In this document: in pieces, positions 1-13,948 of the stretch
How the letters are laid out: each line of letters starts with the position of its first letter
Position numbering within the stretch: the first letter of the stretch is position 1
Assembly (NCBI GenBank): GCA_000727475.1
Contig: KL647322.1
Span: 322,446-386,445 of the forward strand
From: Sarcocystis neurona
Taxonomy: Eukaryota; Apicomplexa; Conoidasida; Eucoccidiorida; Sarcocystidae
DNA length: 64,000 nt
Direction: 5' to 3'
The notes under the pieces: model-generated
The model's input: the letters and a program-made list of their open reading frames with translations, nothing else
Told to the model about the DNA's origin: nothing
Database searches by the model: none
Position numbers and translations under genes: made by a program

Positions 1-339
1 TGCTAGTCGTTTTCCGAGTGGCGAGAGACTGCCCAGCGAATGAGCTTCTGCTTTTGGTAACGTCAGAGAGATAGGATGTAGTACACTTGGAGACGACAGG
101 GGTGGATCACTTGCACTCCCTCCTCTCTTAACACCTGAGATACTACTGCGTAGGACTTCTGCTGCACCGATTTTTTTTCAGACGTTGTGCTTTAGTAATT
201 TTGTGACACCTCGTATACCTGAAAGCTTGGCTACTGAAAGCTAATTCTTTTTCTCGCACACGAGCACGCTTACATTTTCGAGAGTTGCTTCGGTTCCTTT
301 TTTTGTAAAAGCAAACAAGACGTATTTCCCACTATGTAG
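1..339. other. Left edge, no exon assigned
   Basis: I see no convincing coding stretch here. It precedes the first recognised POLA2 exon and is probably intron or 5' region of that gene; the last 15 bases before 340 form a plausible 3' splice site. Confidence 0.4.
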
Positions 340-3300
340 ATGCGCGATCTTGTTCAGGTAAAAGTAATTTACGACGTAGGATCCCTCGCCCGCGTTGGCC
401 ATACCAGCGCAGCTTCTTTAACCTCTCCATTTCAAAAATGGATGACAGCGTCGGTAGCGGAATACGTGAAATGGCATTCGAAACGTATTTCTATCCTGCG
501 ACATCGGATGCTTGCTGCGGAACGGGGTCGAAGTAAAACGTCTGTGAAGAATGAGAACACTTCGACGAAGGGTAATGGTAGTTCTCAGGTATGTCTCTAT
601 ACTGTTTCATAGTAGTCCCAGTACATAAGACACGAATGTTGCTACGTAAAAGGACTCTCTTCAGGTGCAGAGAACTGAGACGTTTGTTTTCTTTGACTGA
701 AAAATTGTGCCACCCTGGCGTTACGTTCCAGCGTAAGTTTCGTCTTCAAAAAGCTGCCCGTCACGTCGTTTTTACAGCAGTGGCGACAGGCTGCACGGGC
801 GGAGTAGATGGCAAGAGGACAGCTTCTGTGCAGTGCAATTCAGGTGTCACCTGGGAGAAAGTGTGCCGTCTTAATATGTTCAGCAATTATTGGGAAGGGA
901 GTGGCTATTTTCAGAACGTGTCTCCTGTGCACAAGCGATGACAACCGCCGACACTGCACGGGCCTGGTAAACGGCGCTGCTTCAATTTGACAGCAAAAAG
1001 AACCCCCCCCAATTAGCTGACTAGGCACGAGATCGTCTCCGCTGTTGGAGCAACGGGCGGAAGGCTACCTCGTCTGGTGTCGGTTTGCCATTCTGACGCG
1101 CTCTGGCCGTTATGATCACGCTTTGACTCCGCAGTGAAGTAACCCTTTGTACTGAAGCTTTCGTTTTTCGTGTTCACGCCTAGGACACACCTGTATTTAC
1201 ACGTAGTCATGTTCCTGCGTGTGGCTTCGAGAGCAACTTGTCGCCGTTGTGCGAAGTTCTCCCGCTTTTTGTTTTTGTTCCTCATATAAGTGTCAGCTTC
1301 TGGGAAGGTGTTTTACCCCTTCGTTCTCTCCTGCTGCGACATCGTGGGTAGGCGTGATTGAGAGAAGTTCTTCTTGCTCAAGTTGGTATGCATTCAGCTG
1401 CGCTCTTGCTCTTTCCGCAGCATTTTTTCATTCCCGCTTGTCTCGTTACCATGCATCCTGGTTTCATCCGCGCCTATACTAGACTTGTATTCTCATCTTG
1501 TCTCCTCGGCTACTTGTGCGCCACATCGCTGCTATGTTTGGTGAAAAAAAAGGTTGTTTTCCCCATGTTGAACTGTTACGTGCTCTCCTCTGATATCCCA
1601 GACAATTCGGCGCGAATCCTTTTCTCTGCTGCAAACTTCTCCTCTGCTGCGCGGCGGACTTCCCCGCACGCGAAACCTTTCCTAGGAGCCTTACTTCTCG
1701 CCTCTCTAATGACCCTTTTTTTTTCAGTTGTGCGTGTTCGTCTCTCGTGCACACGGTGCCGTCTCTGTTTTTTCTTTGCTGTAGCTTTGTCCTTTTCTGC
1801 ATCCGCTTTTTCTTCTATGACGAGCCGTAGGTGGTTCGGGTGGGCCGGCTAGGCAGCGCAGAAGGCCGCGCGTTTTGCTTCGCCAGTCTGGTGTTCTTCG
1901 ACGACTTCTCTCGCGGCTCTGTGCAGCTGCTTTCTGCAGAAGAGACGCTGTCTCGACAGTGTGCGGCAGCAAGCGAAAGTCGCAGCAGAACTGACGGCCG
2001 TGCTGCAGGGTCTCCAGCAGAACATCCGGTGCCCTCTTGTAAGCCAGATACAGAGGGTCTGGCCAAAGAGGAGAAAAAGAGAGAAGGGAGCACGGCGACG
2101 GACGAAGCAGGTGAAGCGTCTCTAGCAACAACATTATCTATTGATTCTGCCGAAGAAGTCTGTCTTTACCGGGGGCAGGTCGTGGAACTCGGCGGTCTTC
2201 TCAAGGAGGTATGGCAGTTGTGAACAGCGACCTGTGGAGCACAAAACACCTCAAAGGCCTTTTTGCATTTTGTTTTTATGCCTTTCCGCTGGGTTGTTCA
2301 ATTTCCACAGTCGATTGACGCCTCTACAAGCAGCAGTCAGTTCTCCCTGGCGTGAAGCTGATCTGTAGGAACTAAACAGCAGGGCTCTGGCAAGAGGCTG
2401 CCGGTGGGCGAAGAAGAAGGAATCCAGCCAGCTGTTTGCGCGACAAGAATGTGTGTGCGAAGACGTAGAAAAGAAAAAGTTGTCCCGGTCGTGTTACGTC
2501 GGAACCACGGCAGCGGAGAAGCGTGGCACAGTAAAAGCAAGAGTTAACAACTGCTAGGTAGTAACTGCAGTGCGCAGAAAATCAGCCTGGACAGCCTGTT
2601 GAGCACAGACGACACACAGGCACACGTGTGAGTTTTTCTCCCGCCTTCATCGACGACCTGATGAAGTCGGCTGCAGACCAGTTGAGTTGACCGTACAGTT
2701 TACTCAACTTTCACCGTCTCTTCGTTTGACGTTGGCGCGGTACACGGGGGAAGCTCGCTTGTGGATTTGCAGCCTGAAGAGTAGACAGCAGGCGCTCGTG
2801 TACTAAAGGCAGAGACCCATAAGCACATCGTGATGGAAATTTGCGTAGGCGCACACGCATATGTAGTCACCAATGCCGTAGCTCTTGTAGTCTTTCAACG
2901 TCTGGCCTTCTAGAACGTATCGCAGCTGAGGAGCCCTCGATTACGTCCACAAGTGGTGGCACTCCAGGCTGCACTCACAAATGTGTTCTTGTCTGTGGAT
3001 GTTTTTTTCTAGCGTAGCTTCGCCCGTGTTGTCTGCTGCGACCGTGCAGGACGAATTCGGTGTGAAACTTATCGTTTCTTCGATCAGAGGCGGCCCACCG
3101 CTTCCCCCGCCGCGATATTTGTCGCAGCAGCTGGTTCCGCTTGCGCGGGAGACTTCTGCGAGCGGCGACCTGCGGCAGATGACTGTTGAAGAAATGTATC
3201 AGGGTGATCCCGTACACATTATGGTGGCGTCTGGACAGATGCTGGAAAGCAAAGGCTCCCACCCAAGAGTGCGGTAGGTCGCACCGCGGTGCCCTGCCCC

Positions 3301-5855
3301 CCCAGGCAGGAGTCGTTTGCGCGGAGATACGGTTGCCAACATGTTACTAGACATCTACACGCGTATAGAGGTGTTCACTTACTTGATACATATGTGTAGA
3401 TATACAGGCAAAAGTAAGTTCTTATCCTGCTCAGCTCCAAAAATCATGGACGCTCGTGGGCGCGACACGGCAGCTGCTTCGAGCATAAGTGTGTACTGTA
3501 TATACAGACATATGGAAATCTGCTGATTACTGCCCCACGCTGCATGCTTGACAAGTCAATGTTGGGCCGTGAATCTGCATTTCACGCACAAGGTAGTGTA
3601 TCTCGTGGGTCGCGTCCGCCTTGTGGACAGTCCGTCGCGGCATCTACTCTTGTATATCGGTCTTTGTTCCTGTTTCTCGCTCACTATACACATTCGTGTT
3701 GACTTGCTTGCATATACGTGTATGTGTGTATCTTTTAAGGTCAACTTAATAGCACCTGCGCATGCAGATTTAGCTATGTGTTTGATACGTGCAATTTCCC
3801 CAGTGCCTTCGCTGCGTGTCTTCGAGATCTTGGCGTGTGTAAGAAGCGCAACGAGCGTATGTATGTATGACGGGTAGTGAGGAGGTTCAGGAATTGAAAG
3901 AGAGAAATTACACCATTGCAGCGTTTCACATACAGGGCAACAGTTTTACTCATGCACACAGCGGATGCCCGGGAAGTCTACAAAAAAGAGTGTCTAGTTC
4001 AGGCCCCTGTGCCCCAGCCTTGAACACTAACGCGACACGTAGTGCGACTATTGCTCGCGTGTTTGTCTTGGTGTTTGCTGTGGTCGTCATGCCCGCCGCT
4101 GGAGCGTGTTGCATTTCTTAAAATATGCACGCGTGTGATAGTATTTTTTTTACGTCCTACCCAGCTGAGTGTCAGCCCCCCTAGGCTCGTGCATAAGGGA
4201 TGGCCTCCGCAGAACCGCCGGATGTGTATTTCGCGTGTAGTGCTTTTAAGCGGAACGCGGTTTGCTGCTCCACAGAGTTGCAGCCAGCCAGAGCAACACG
4301 CGCATTCTGTACAGGCGGGGCTTTTTGTACGAGTGTGCGGGTGTGTGTATGTCAGCTTGAGAGGGTAGAAAGACTGAAGAAGGAAAGTCATGCGTACACG
4401 CGGAGCTTTCCCTTTACGAGTGTGTACACCAGGCAGTACGGAAGTTGTCACGACCGAAGAAAAGGAAGAGAATTAACTATACAGCGAAGTTTTACTTGTA
4501 GATGAGAGTCACATCGACGAAAGGGTCCCCAGGGCGACTATTACCGCAGCAAGTGTCACGTAGATTACCCTTTGAACCTTAAAACGGGCGGTAGAGGTCG
4601 TACTCGGTGCTGCTGGAGCTTATCTCATTTATTCTGCTCTCCACCCCCGGCACGGGGCTTCTATCGCTGCTGCTCGTGTGCGAAAGCGGCTTACAAACGT
4701 GTCGGTGGTCTTCGTACTGGCGCTGTTGCTTCATACTTGTGCTTTGCTGAGCAACGCAGCATTCCGCAACAGGGGAGAAGTTGTAGGAAATTGCGCGTTT
4801 GATTCTTTGTTGAGTGCAGGCTGCTGGAGCTGGAGCTGCTGCTCTCCCGCGTACGTGAGCACGCTCCGCACATCCTTATTTTATTTGGTCCTGTGGTTCC
4901 GTCGAGCAGCCTTGGCGAGGCAGATTTGTCAGATCCAGACGAATTTGACTGCCTTCCTGACATGCGGCTGCTTTACCGTGATTTCTTCCGCCTCCTTACA
5001 CAGCGACTGTCAGGCGTCCGGACAAAAGTTTTCGTTGTTCCGAGTTCCGCAGACGTAGCGCACCCCAGCCCGCTACCGCAGCCAACCTACGCTGCACACC
5101 TGTATGCAAAGAGTTTGTCGCGCTCAACGCACCAGCAGCAGCAGATTCAGTTTTTGCCCAATCCGGCTTTCCTGCGCGTAAACGAGCTAGACCTGTTACT
5201 CACCTCAGCTGATCCACTAATGGAAATAGGCTCCGAGTTATGCTACACGAGAAACTGCTGTGGCTCCCGCCAAGAGCTAATTACTGCCTGCTGTGAATCA
5301 CTTTTGAGGCAACGAACACTGTTTCCTGCTGGCACCTGCGCAGGCACGCCAGTCGAGCCAACGCTTTTTCCCCCTCTCATGTTTGACGCAGCAGGGCCGA
5401 ACAGTAGCAGCGTTACTACCAAAGGGAAGAATCACACGAGCAACTGCAGCCGTGTGACTGACAACTCCGACACTGCCAGGGGCAGCAACGACAGCATCAG
5501 CGGGAGTCCTCACATTATAATCTTCCCCTCCCATGCAAACTTCTCTCCGTCAGCGAAAAGTGGCGGAGCTTTTGCCTGCTTCGTACGTGGAAGACTCGTT
5601 GTCATTCCATACAGTCCACGCACCCAAGAGGCCGCTAACCGCGCTGAGTGGGCTAGTGTGTACATCAACCCGCCAAGCGGAAAGCAGCGTGAGTTCAGCA
5701 ATTTATCGGGGGCAGCGAAAGAAGCCAGCGGACGCAGCGAACTCTGCTCTGAAGCTGGCACAGCACCAAGTACCATAGAAGGGAAGATCGCGTGGCTGCC
5801 GATCGAGCTGGAGAGACGCGTGACTGTGCGACACGCGTCCTGTTCCGTACGGTGA
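340..5855 (+). CDS. POLA2: DNA polymerase alpha subunit B (regulatory B subunit), 5'-partial
   Basis: B subunit of the DNA polymerase alpha-primase complex, which primes nuclear DNA replication; in this family it is a structural subunit with an OB fold and an inactive phosphoesterase domain. Exons read as 340-588, 1831-2208, 3050-3273 and 4820-5855. All junctions keep phase (total 1887 nt, 628 residues plus stop), each bounded by GT...AG. Family-like stretches in order are SPFQKWMTASV (linker), VGRLGSAEGRAFCF and CLYRGQVVELGG (OB fold), GDPVHIMVASG, HAPHILILFGPVV, VFVVPSSADVAHPSPLPQP and LRVNELDLLLTSADPLMEIG (phosphoesterase domain). The third exon starts at GAC 3050 rather than 3013 because only that acceptor keeps phase. 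Position 340 follows an AG and may be an exon start rather than the true start codon; about 140 N-terminal residues of the family are not found, so earlier exons probably lie to the left. An insert rich in Ser/Asn (about 5400-5510) is extra relative to the family. Confidence 0.88.
1240..1830 (+). other. Pyrimidine-rich 3' half of POLA2 intron
   Basis: Sense-strand C/T-rich DNA for about 590 nt directly before the acceptor at 1829-1830, with a run of T before an alternative AG at about 1729. The long open frames here on both strands look like composition effects. Confidence 0.6.
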
Positions 5856-7739
5856 AACGGGTGACCCGCCCAAGCAACAGAAGGCACCAGCCACAGCGAA
5901 TCCTGTGTCGGGTTTCAGTGTCAGGCGGCACCAGTGACCCAGCCGTCGCAGACGCGGTTTTTCCGTCTCAGAAGCGCTGCGAGGTACAGCTGCGGCGGCG
6001 GCTGCGGCCACACAGTTTAACAGCATGTATATATATATATATATATATGCATATACGTATGTAAATATATAATTATGTATGTGGCAGCTGGTGCACATGT
6101 GCGTGTACATTACTGACCTTGCTAGAGCGCACTCGTGCTCTTAAACGTGGCAGAACATGTTTACGCGCGCCTGCGCGCCTGCGTGTAGCACCTTTACTCT
6201 GTACCTGGTGTGTTGTGTCGGGGGGGGGACGCGGAGGAATGAATAAATTCACAAATATAGTGGCTGTGCAGTTCTCCGCTAGTCCTGCCGTACACACACA
6301 CCGCCTGCAATATTTATCAACCACACTCTCACCCGTTCCACAACAAGTGAACAGAGAAGCACGCCTGCCAGACCAACGAAGGAGGGCGCAGTGCTCTCTC
6401 TGAAAAAATCCGGATCAAATGCACAGCACAATAATAGACAAATGACGTTTCCCTTCATACGCGTATGCACACCCTGCAATTCAGACGTCCATGTGTGTAT
6501 CCGCATACACGAGTCTTCGTTGAGTCCCTACGAACACGCGGGGCAGCACGAGGTTTCTCAAAACCAAATGTAGGCCAAAGGCCGCGATACGCATTGATAG
6601 CGTACTGGCTGAAAATACTTATGCGCAGACTGACCACGACAACTGGGACTGTCACACCAAACGGTCCAGCACACGCCCTAGGCAGGATTGCGTCGACTCT
6701 GCTGTCAGTTGCCGGTGAGTATACTGCAAGTTCTATTTGCTGTCAGAGGCAGCTTTGCTGGTTTCTGCAGACACTGCCCACGCGACAGCCCCTTTTTCTT
6801 TCTCGTAAATGCTTGCAGCTTGATGTCGACATAGGTCTGCTTGTAAGGGAAACAAGTGAAAAAGAATGTTGTTTCCTATGTGGCCGATTAATCCATACGG
6901 CAACCGCCGTTGTCCAGTAATCCACGTGGACGAATTGATACCCTTTACGAATTGCTCCCCCCACCTTCCCTCTTGTTTCGTAGTCGTCACGCAAAAGACC
7001 TCGCTCGACTTTCCATCGCGGCCTAAAAATGTTGGGGGCATTGCCGCAAGCTGACAACGCTTGTTAACAAGCTTCTACGGGTGGCGGACTACAGTGAGGT
7101 CCTATACCTTCAGATCATGTACAGCGGTGCTGAAATCATTACGACAACTAAGACGTCGGAATGCACTTTCCAACGTCTGCTTGATGAAATACGACGAAAC
7201 AACTGGTGTCAAAACGTCGACGTGAATTCCCCCCAGTGTCTTGAGAATCTTTTAACACGTTTTTACACTATACAATTGATTTTTGTGTGTTTTTGGTATG
7301 TGATGGCATGAAGTTCTTCACATCACCTTCGGCACACCACTTTACGTTGAAGCCGCTGACCGTCCCTAGCACCGGTGACTTGTCTCCGCAGAGAAATAAT
7401 TCTTTCCCTTGTGATTGTGTAATGCACTCGAGCGCCAGCTCGCAAACAAGCGGCTCCTCAGAATTGGGGGTGGAATATCCACGTACTTCTTCAGTGCTTT
7501 GTGTGATGGACTTAGAGAAGACCTCTCTCACAGAGTTGGCTAACGCTTAAAGACAAATGTGCTCTCCTCCACCTTTGTTTTCTTCGTTTCACGCGTGTAT
7601 ACGTATACACATAGATAAATCCACGCCTCAACGGTTGCCCCTGTGTGATACGTACGCGTGTTTGAAGAGGCGTGTGTTTGTTTACACATATATAAGAATG
7701 CGCAAGAGAATGTGTTAGCTTGTGCCTCGAAGGTGCGAT
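5856..7739. other. Convergent intergenic region between POLA2 and the rhomboid gene
   Basis: The two flanking genes end facing each other, so this stretch should hold both 3' UTRs. It contains a TA microsatellite at about 6027-6050. A few open frames (for example 6465-6920, 7081-7311 and 7287-7550 on plus) have no recognisable motif. I assign no gene. Confidence 0.5.
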
Positions 7740-10700
7740 TTATTCTGAGAGGTAAAAGTCGACGTCCTTCTGGCTGCTAAAACACCAGAATTTGCCATAA
7801 TTTCCCGTTGTCTGTTTGGCCTTGTATATGATTGTGCCGCACTTGCAGTAGAGCCACCCCTGGAACTTGAGTTGCCCAGGAGGAGGATATTTTTGGTAGA
7901 GCGTCGGGTCCAACAGGTAGAGGAACATAACAACCCAAAAGGCGATCTGAACAGGAATTCAGCATTCACACACCCAGAAAAAATCTACTTTCAGGCCAGA
8001 CGTGTTTCTCACTTGTGACGCGGGGCGAATCCGCACATACACACGACACACAATTTAGTGAAATTCGAAGCTGCGTGGCGCACCACATGTCTGCCGTGGT
8101 CCTCTCGTGACGCAGTGCTTGTCGAAAGAATAGTGAGAAGTTGTCGAGATGCGTCAAAGCCACACAAACCACAATCACACGTAGCGGGTATTTACTGCTT
8201 TCGTCCTCGTCACGGTTAAAACCGCAGGTGTTGAAGACGTAAAGGTCATGCAGGTGTGCGTTCGTGCGCAGGAGGCAACAAAAAGTGCTCTAAGTGCATA
8301 CAATACACACGATCATAATATACACATATTCTCGAGTTTGCCAAAACGTACTACGCAGGTATACACACCAGCGTGTCAAAGTGCGCCTGAGTTGTTCCAC
8401 TGCGGTAGACGGTAGTAACATCTCTTTGTCATCATGGCATGGACTGAACTCTGTTTCTCGTATGAATTTTCAAATACCAGAGTACACACGCAGCGAATTT
8501 ACTCAGTCCCCGCGAGTGCGTGCGTCACTTAGGCATGAGGGTGACTTCAACAAGTGTGACAGACACGCAGTGTAGTAACGAGGCTCCATTTGGTAGGCCA
8601 CTCTACCATCTATGTATGGTATTAGTTTCTTCATCTGGTTCACTAAGCCTCTTTTTTGATACCATTTATTTCACGTAGATAAAGAAAAGCTCTGTTTGCC
8701 AGTGTTCTATTGAGATGCTGCTAATACTTTTCTGTAGGAGCTTGCTGCTTCTCTTGGACCAATCGCAAAAAGGCAGCACCAACATCATGACACCTCTTGC
8801 CTGCAAGCTTCTTTTCGCATTGCAAACGCAGTAAGAAAATAAATACCGTTTTACAGAACCAAACAAACGTTTTCTTCTCTACGTAGGTGTGGATGGCGAA
8901 CGCACGTGAGTACACTGCCTGCTGCATTTACAGCTACGCCGTCGACCGTCGGACGTCTGACTAAATACACTAGTGTGCCTTTTTCGGCCTGAATACGTCC
9001 AGACGCCTGGACGTATGCATATGCATACACAGACGTATTAACGTCGACGTGTGTATCGATGTACGCATGGATTTACGCATAGTAAATCCTGTTGTCGGTA
9101 AAGCACCAGGCAGTGAAGTTCCTGCGCTTACCAGCCCAGCAGCAGCGAGGCCTCTGACGAGCCATTCCCTAAAACTCATTTTACACGGGGGTCTCCCTTC
9201 CTCCTGTAGGCGCATTTTCACCATATACATCGCCTTTCCTCGTGCTCCGCCAGCCTTCTTTTTCTGGGCAACTTGAATCTTCCTGCGACGCACAGCTTCG
9301 GCCTCTGAAACACACACGATACACATCGTATCGGAAGAGCGTCTGTTAAGACACGTATATATAATTACATGTATATCCATCTTTGACAGTGCGCTATATT
9401 TATACACGCATATATCAATATTCGACTCCTCCCGTGTATGTACGTAGAAATGAGAGAATTTCTTCCTCAGCGCAGAAGCTTCTACGGTACAGTTTACACT
9501 GCCAAGAAATTCACACATGCGTCCACGCACTACACGGACAGAGATACATCCTAGAACGACATGTCTGACACAAAGGTCCCGCTGCATTCGCGCCCGAATC
9601 CTGCGCTTACGTCAGCAGCCACCTGCTTTTTTAATCTGCACCTACCAATATAGAAATACTATCTACATATCTACCTATACACCAAGCTACAGATCATCTA
9701 ACTCCGCACGCGTCCATACACATGCATATGTCTTTTCCATCAAATCTATACGCGCGCCCCCCAGAACGATGCACTCCAGTGTTTTACATGAGCAACATCA
9801 ACTTTCTCATTCGTCCACCCGCCTCCCAAAGGCGTTTTTGACTCGCACCTCTATACGTCCATCCAAGTCCTCGACGTACTAGTAATTCCATTGGTATGCA
9901 TCGGTGCATACGTGCGTGCCCCCGTGGTTATGCCACGCACATACGTAGGCTTCTGGTGCATGCCAATGGAATTCCTCGTACGTCGAAAACTTGGATGCAC
10001 GTATACACGTGCGAGTCAATAACGCCTTTGGGAGGCGGCTGAAGGAATGAAAAAGGTTGGTGCTGCTCATTAAAACACCGTAGTGCAACGTTCTGGGGGG
10101 CGCGCGCATAGATTTGATGAAAAATACATATGCATATGTATGGATGCGTGTGGAGTTAGATAATCTCTAGCTAGGTATATAGGTAGATATATTATAGATA
10201 GATGTGTGGAGACACACAGGTAGACATATAGGTAGACGGATGTAGACAGATAGAGTATCTCAGCGGATGTAGTAGGAGATACAAAATCGTGTTCAGATTT
10301 GTCTCGCACATGCGGAGATACCGGTGCTAAATGTGAAAGCGACCTGCTTTGTCTGCATACCGTGCGGAACTCCAACGTAAAAACATACTCTGATGGATAT
10401 ACACACACACTTCCCCTACGCACACGTACAACTCCGCATATACGCGTTTCGACATGTTGACACACCGTCAACATAACGTCTTCATATAACCGAACATCTC
10501 CAGCAGCTGTGTCCTTTATCGGATGCACATATGTGAGCGTGGGCAAGTCTGCACTTCTGCATAATAATAAAATTCAAGCAACCTTTCCAAGAGCCGTTTT
10601 TACTGTTGAAGACTCTGGAAATCAATTCACCTCGTCTGCCGAATGTACAAAGATACATACTTACACTTAGTCGTACTCAAGCCAAGACATTCACTAATCT

Positions 10701-13700
10701 TTACGGCCTTTATGAACACACATACATATATATATATACATATATGTATATATATATATATATATGTACCTACGTAGGTACACGTAGACTGTGTCAGATC
10801 TTTATATATATGTATATATATATATATCTATGCGCACATAACTGTGCGTACACACTGGCTCAACCGAATGATGATGTACGCATCTACGTTGTACTTTGAG
10901 TGACTGAAGTTCGTTTGTCCATGTATGTCTACTTTTTTGCATCCCTGTTACGGTGAAATTTCCCTTTTTCACTAACTTTCGACAAAGAGGGGAAACGAAT
11001 CTCACTTACTTCTTCTCTTGGCGCGTTCGAGAAGTTTCGCCTGGGTCTTCTTAGGAACGCACCAGCTGAACGGAGGCGTCGTTGCCATCCGCTCGCCCAA
11101 CGTGCACTTGTCGCATGCAGAGACTGTCGTGATGGACGCGAACCCCCACAAAACCCCCCCCACGCACCCTCCGATATGCGCATAGTTGTCGGTGAATCCT
11201 GACAAGCCGGTCACTATACCTACGATCTGCAAACAACAGAAAAAAAAGCCCTCTTACACTGCACAGGTGTGTGTCTTGCAGAAATCCACGCAGGCACAGG
11301 CACAGGCAGGCACAGACACCGAGAAAAGCGGGAAGGCCAGTTGCGATAAATCGATACCTATGCAAACGCCTACGTATCTGATACAACAAGAAAATCCAGA
11401 CGTCCCTCCTACGCGTTTATCTATGCGCACATACCTACGCACTCATTTATATATATATATATATATACATACGTAAGGGTATACACACACACCTAGGCAC
11501 ACCTGTGTATACACACGTCCTCCCCGTATCATCCATATAATCTCAGGAGCAAGGCAAGCGCGTGTGGGTGGATCATTCTGCAATGCTGAAAAAGAAGAAG
11601 AAGAAAAGCAGTACAGACATTTGAAGACAACTCTCGCTGTTGCATCGTAGACGGTGTCCTAGCCGCTTCTCTGACAGCTAGCAGCATATATTCACACCTC
11701 TCTCTCTCTCGCCCTCTTTGCATGCGCCTTTCTGTGTACGGATACACGGGTTTGCGTGTATGTCTTTGTTCACATGCACATACATGCCGCGCAAACCTAT
11801 TTAAAAAGATACAGTCATTCAACACAGTGCAGAAACGTATGTGACCGTGTCTGTCTGCATGCATATGTACATATATATATGGGATAAACTGATGGATCCA
11901 TTTTGCATGGGTGCGGTGCTAATTCTCTGTGTAGTTCTTTGTCCCTTCCTCTTTTTGGCAAGAGTTAGGGTCTCCTATTTTCTTCCGCTTGTCGGTCTCC
12001 TCCTCCTCGTCTTTCTTCTTCTCTTGTCTTTTCTCATGTTCTCATATGGTGGGGTGTCGACGCGCGTATCTTTTCGTTGGTAGGTGTAGTGCCCCCTCCC
12101 ACGTGCTTCTTCTCTTAGTTTTCTGCTTCCCTTCGAATTCTCCTCTCCCCCTTCTTGCTTCGCCTCCTTTCTATCTCTTTGTCTTCAGCCACAGCTTACC
12201 AGAACAACTATCATAAAGATGAGAATGCAGACTGGCCGCGGGATCGACTTCCAGTACTCTGGACACCAAGCAGAGCAAGAGTAGCAGCAGCAGCAGCAAG
12301 AGCAGCAAGAGCAGCAGCAAGAGCAGCAGCAAGAGCAGCAGCAAGAGCAGCAGCAAGAGCAGCAGCAAGAGCAGCAGCAAGAGCAGCAGCAAGAGCAGCA
12401 GCAAGAGCAGCAGCAAGAGCAGCAGCAAGAGCAGCAGCAGCACGAGCAACCGAAGAGGAATATGCGTCAAACTGTACACAAAACAGCGACCTACACGCGT
12501 GAACAACTGGCTTTCAATATGTGGAGACTTGTTCACGCTTGCATTAACCAACAACATGCGCGCATCAATATATATACAGGAGTGACAACACGAAGACTAA
12601 CTGCACATATCAAAAGACGTACCTATACACGTGGAGAAGAAGATCAATTTATTGAAACCAACTACTATATACGCAGGAGTGACACTACACACGTGGCAAG
12701 ACGTACCCACATACGTGCATGTGTGTCGGAGTGAAAATGAAGAAAGATCATTATATTCATGTGTACAATTAGGGAGAGAAGTTCACAAAGGTATGCATAA
12801 GTAGAGATTACACGAGTCACTATTATACATACACACGTATACACACACACACGTATATATATATCCCCCTAAGCAGACAGGGTGCATCCCACTTATCCAT
12901 ATATATACAAACATGTATAGAGGTATAGAGATAGATTGATAGATCAATCGATAGACAGATGAATAAGTGTACGTCTTCGGCGATACTTATGCAACTACGT
13001 GGTTGTCTACCTACTGGGAAACGAATAAACTCTCGGTGATCTTGCAGTCCTCCCCATGTGCAAACAGTACCTTCCTTGTGTGCTCATCTTTTTAAATACG
13101 TACATACATGTAAATTCATACTTCTGCATATACGTACATTATTCCACAAGTACGAAGGTTTACACCTGTTGATCTACGAACAGATAATGCAAATAAATCC
13201 GCAGGCGTAGATATGCAGGCACGCACGCCTCCGTTTATATATGAACTTCAATGTGTATGTATATTTCTATATACACATATGAACTGATGGAAACATCCAT
13301 ATATATATATTTACGTGTGCCTGAAATATATACACACATATACATATATATATATATATATACGCACATAAGAGGGAGACGGAAAAAGAGGTCACTACAT
13401 GTGCGCACCTATCGATACCCTTAACACTCCATTCTACATTAACAGGCATGTACAGGGTTATCAAACGTTCTGTTTCTATCGCTGTCAAACACACATATAT
13501 ACATATGCGTCTGTGTCTGTGTGTCTGTGTCTATGTGCATGTGTGGCTGTGTATTCCTCTCTCTCTACATATCTTGTCTGTCTACAGCTCGGGCTTGGTG
13601 CAACACACAAGTGAGAAAAAAACATATCTACCTATATCCGCATGCATATTCCTTGCAAACACGTGAGACGCATGGATGTCTTTTTAAAGACGTACCGAAG

Positions 13701-13794
13701 TATGAACACGGTACACACAGCTCCACATACATATATATGCAGACGAACACACACATGTACATATCTTTTGTGTATACAAAAACACACATACACA

Positions 13795-13838
<44 letters not shown>

Positions 13839-13917
13839 CACACGCGTATACACATATACACACTAATATATACACATCTACGTATACACATTATTATGTG
13901 CACATCTACATATATAC

Positions 13918-13948
<31 letters not shown>

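Noticed and set aside
3013..3049. Upstream POLA2 acceptor after a T-run (AG at 3011-3012)
   Set aside because: It has the better pyrimidine tract, but its phase conflicts with the preceding exon; 3050 keeps phase and aligns with the family.
11529..11610. CTTTTTCAG followed by [18 protein letters not shown] as the missing rhomboid helix-5 exon
   Set aside because: The frame hits TGA before any GT donor. The 12200-12258 exon fits both phases and family sequence (YWKSIPRP).
12155..12557. Poly-Ala (plus) and poly-Leu (minus) open frames
   Set aside because: Generated by the 12-nt repeat array and overlapping the intron of the rhomboid gene.
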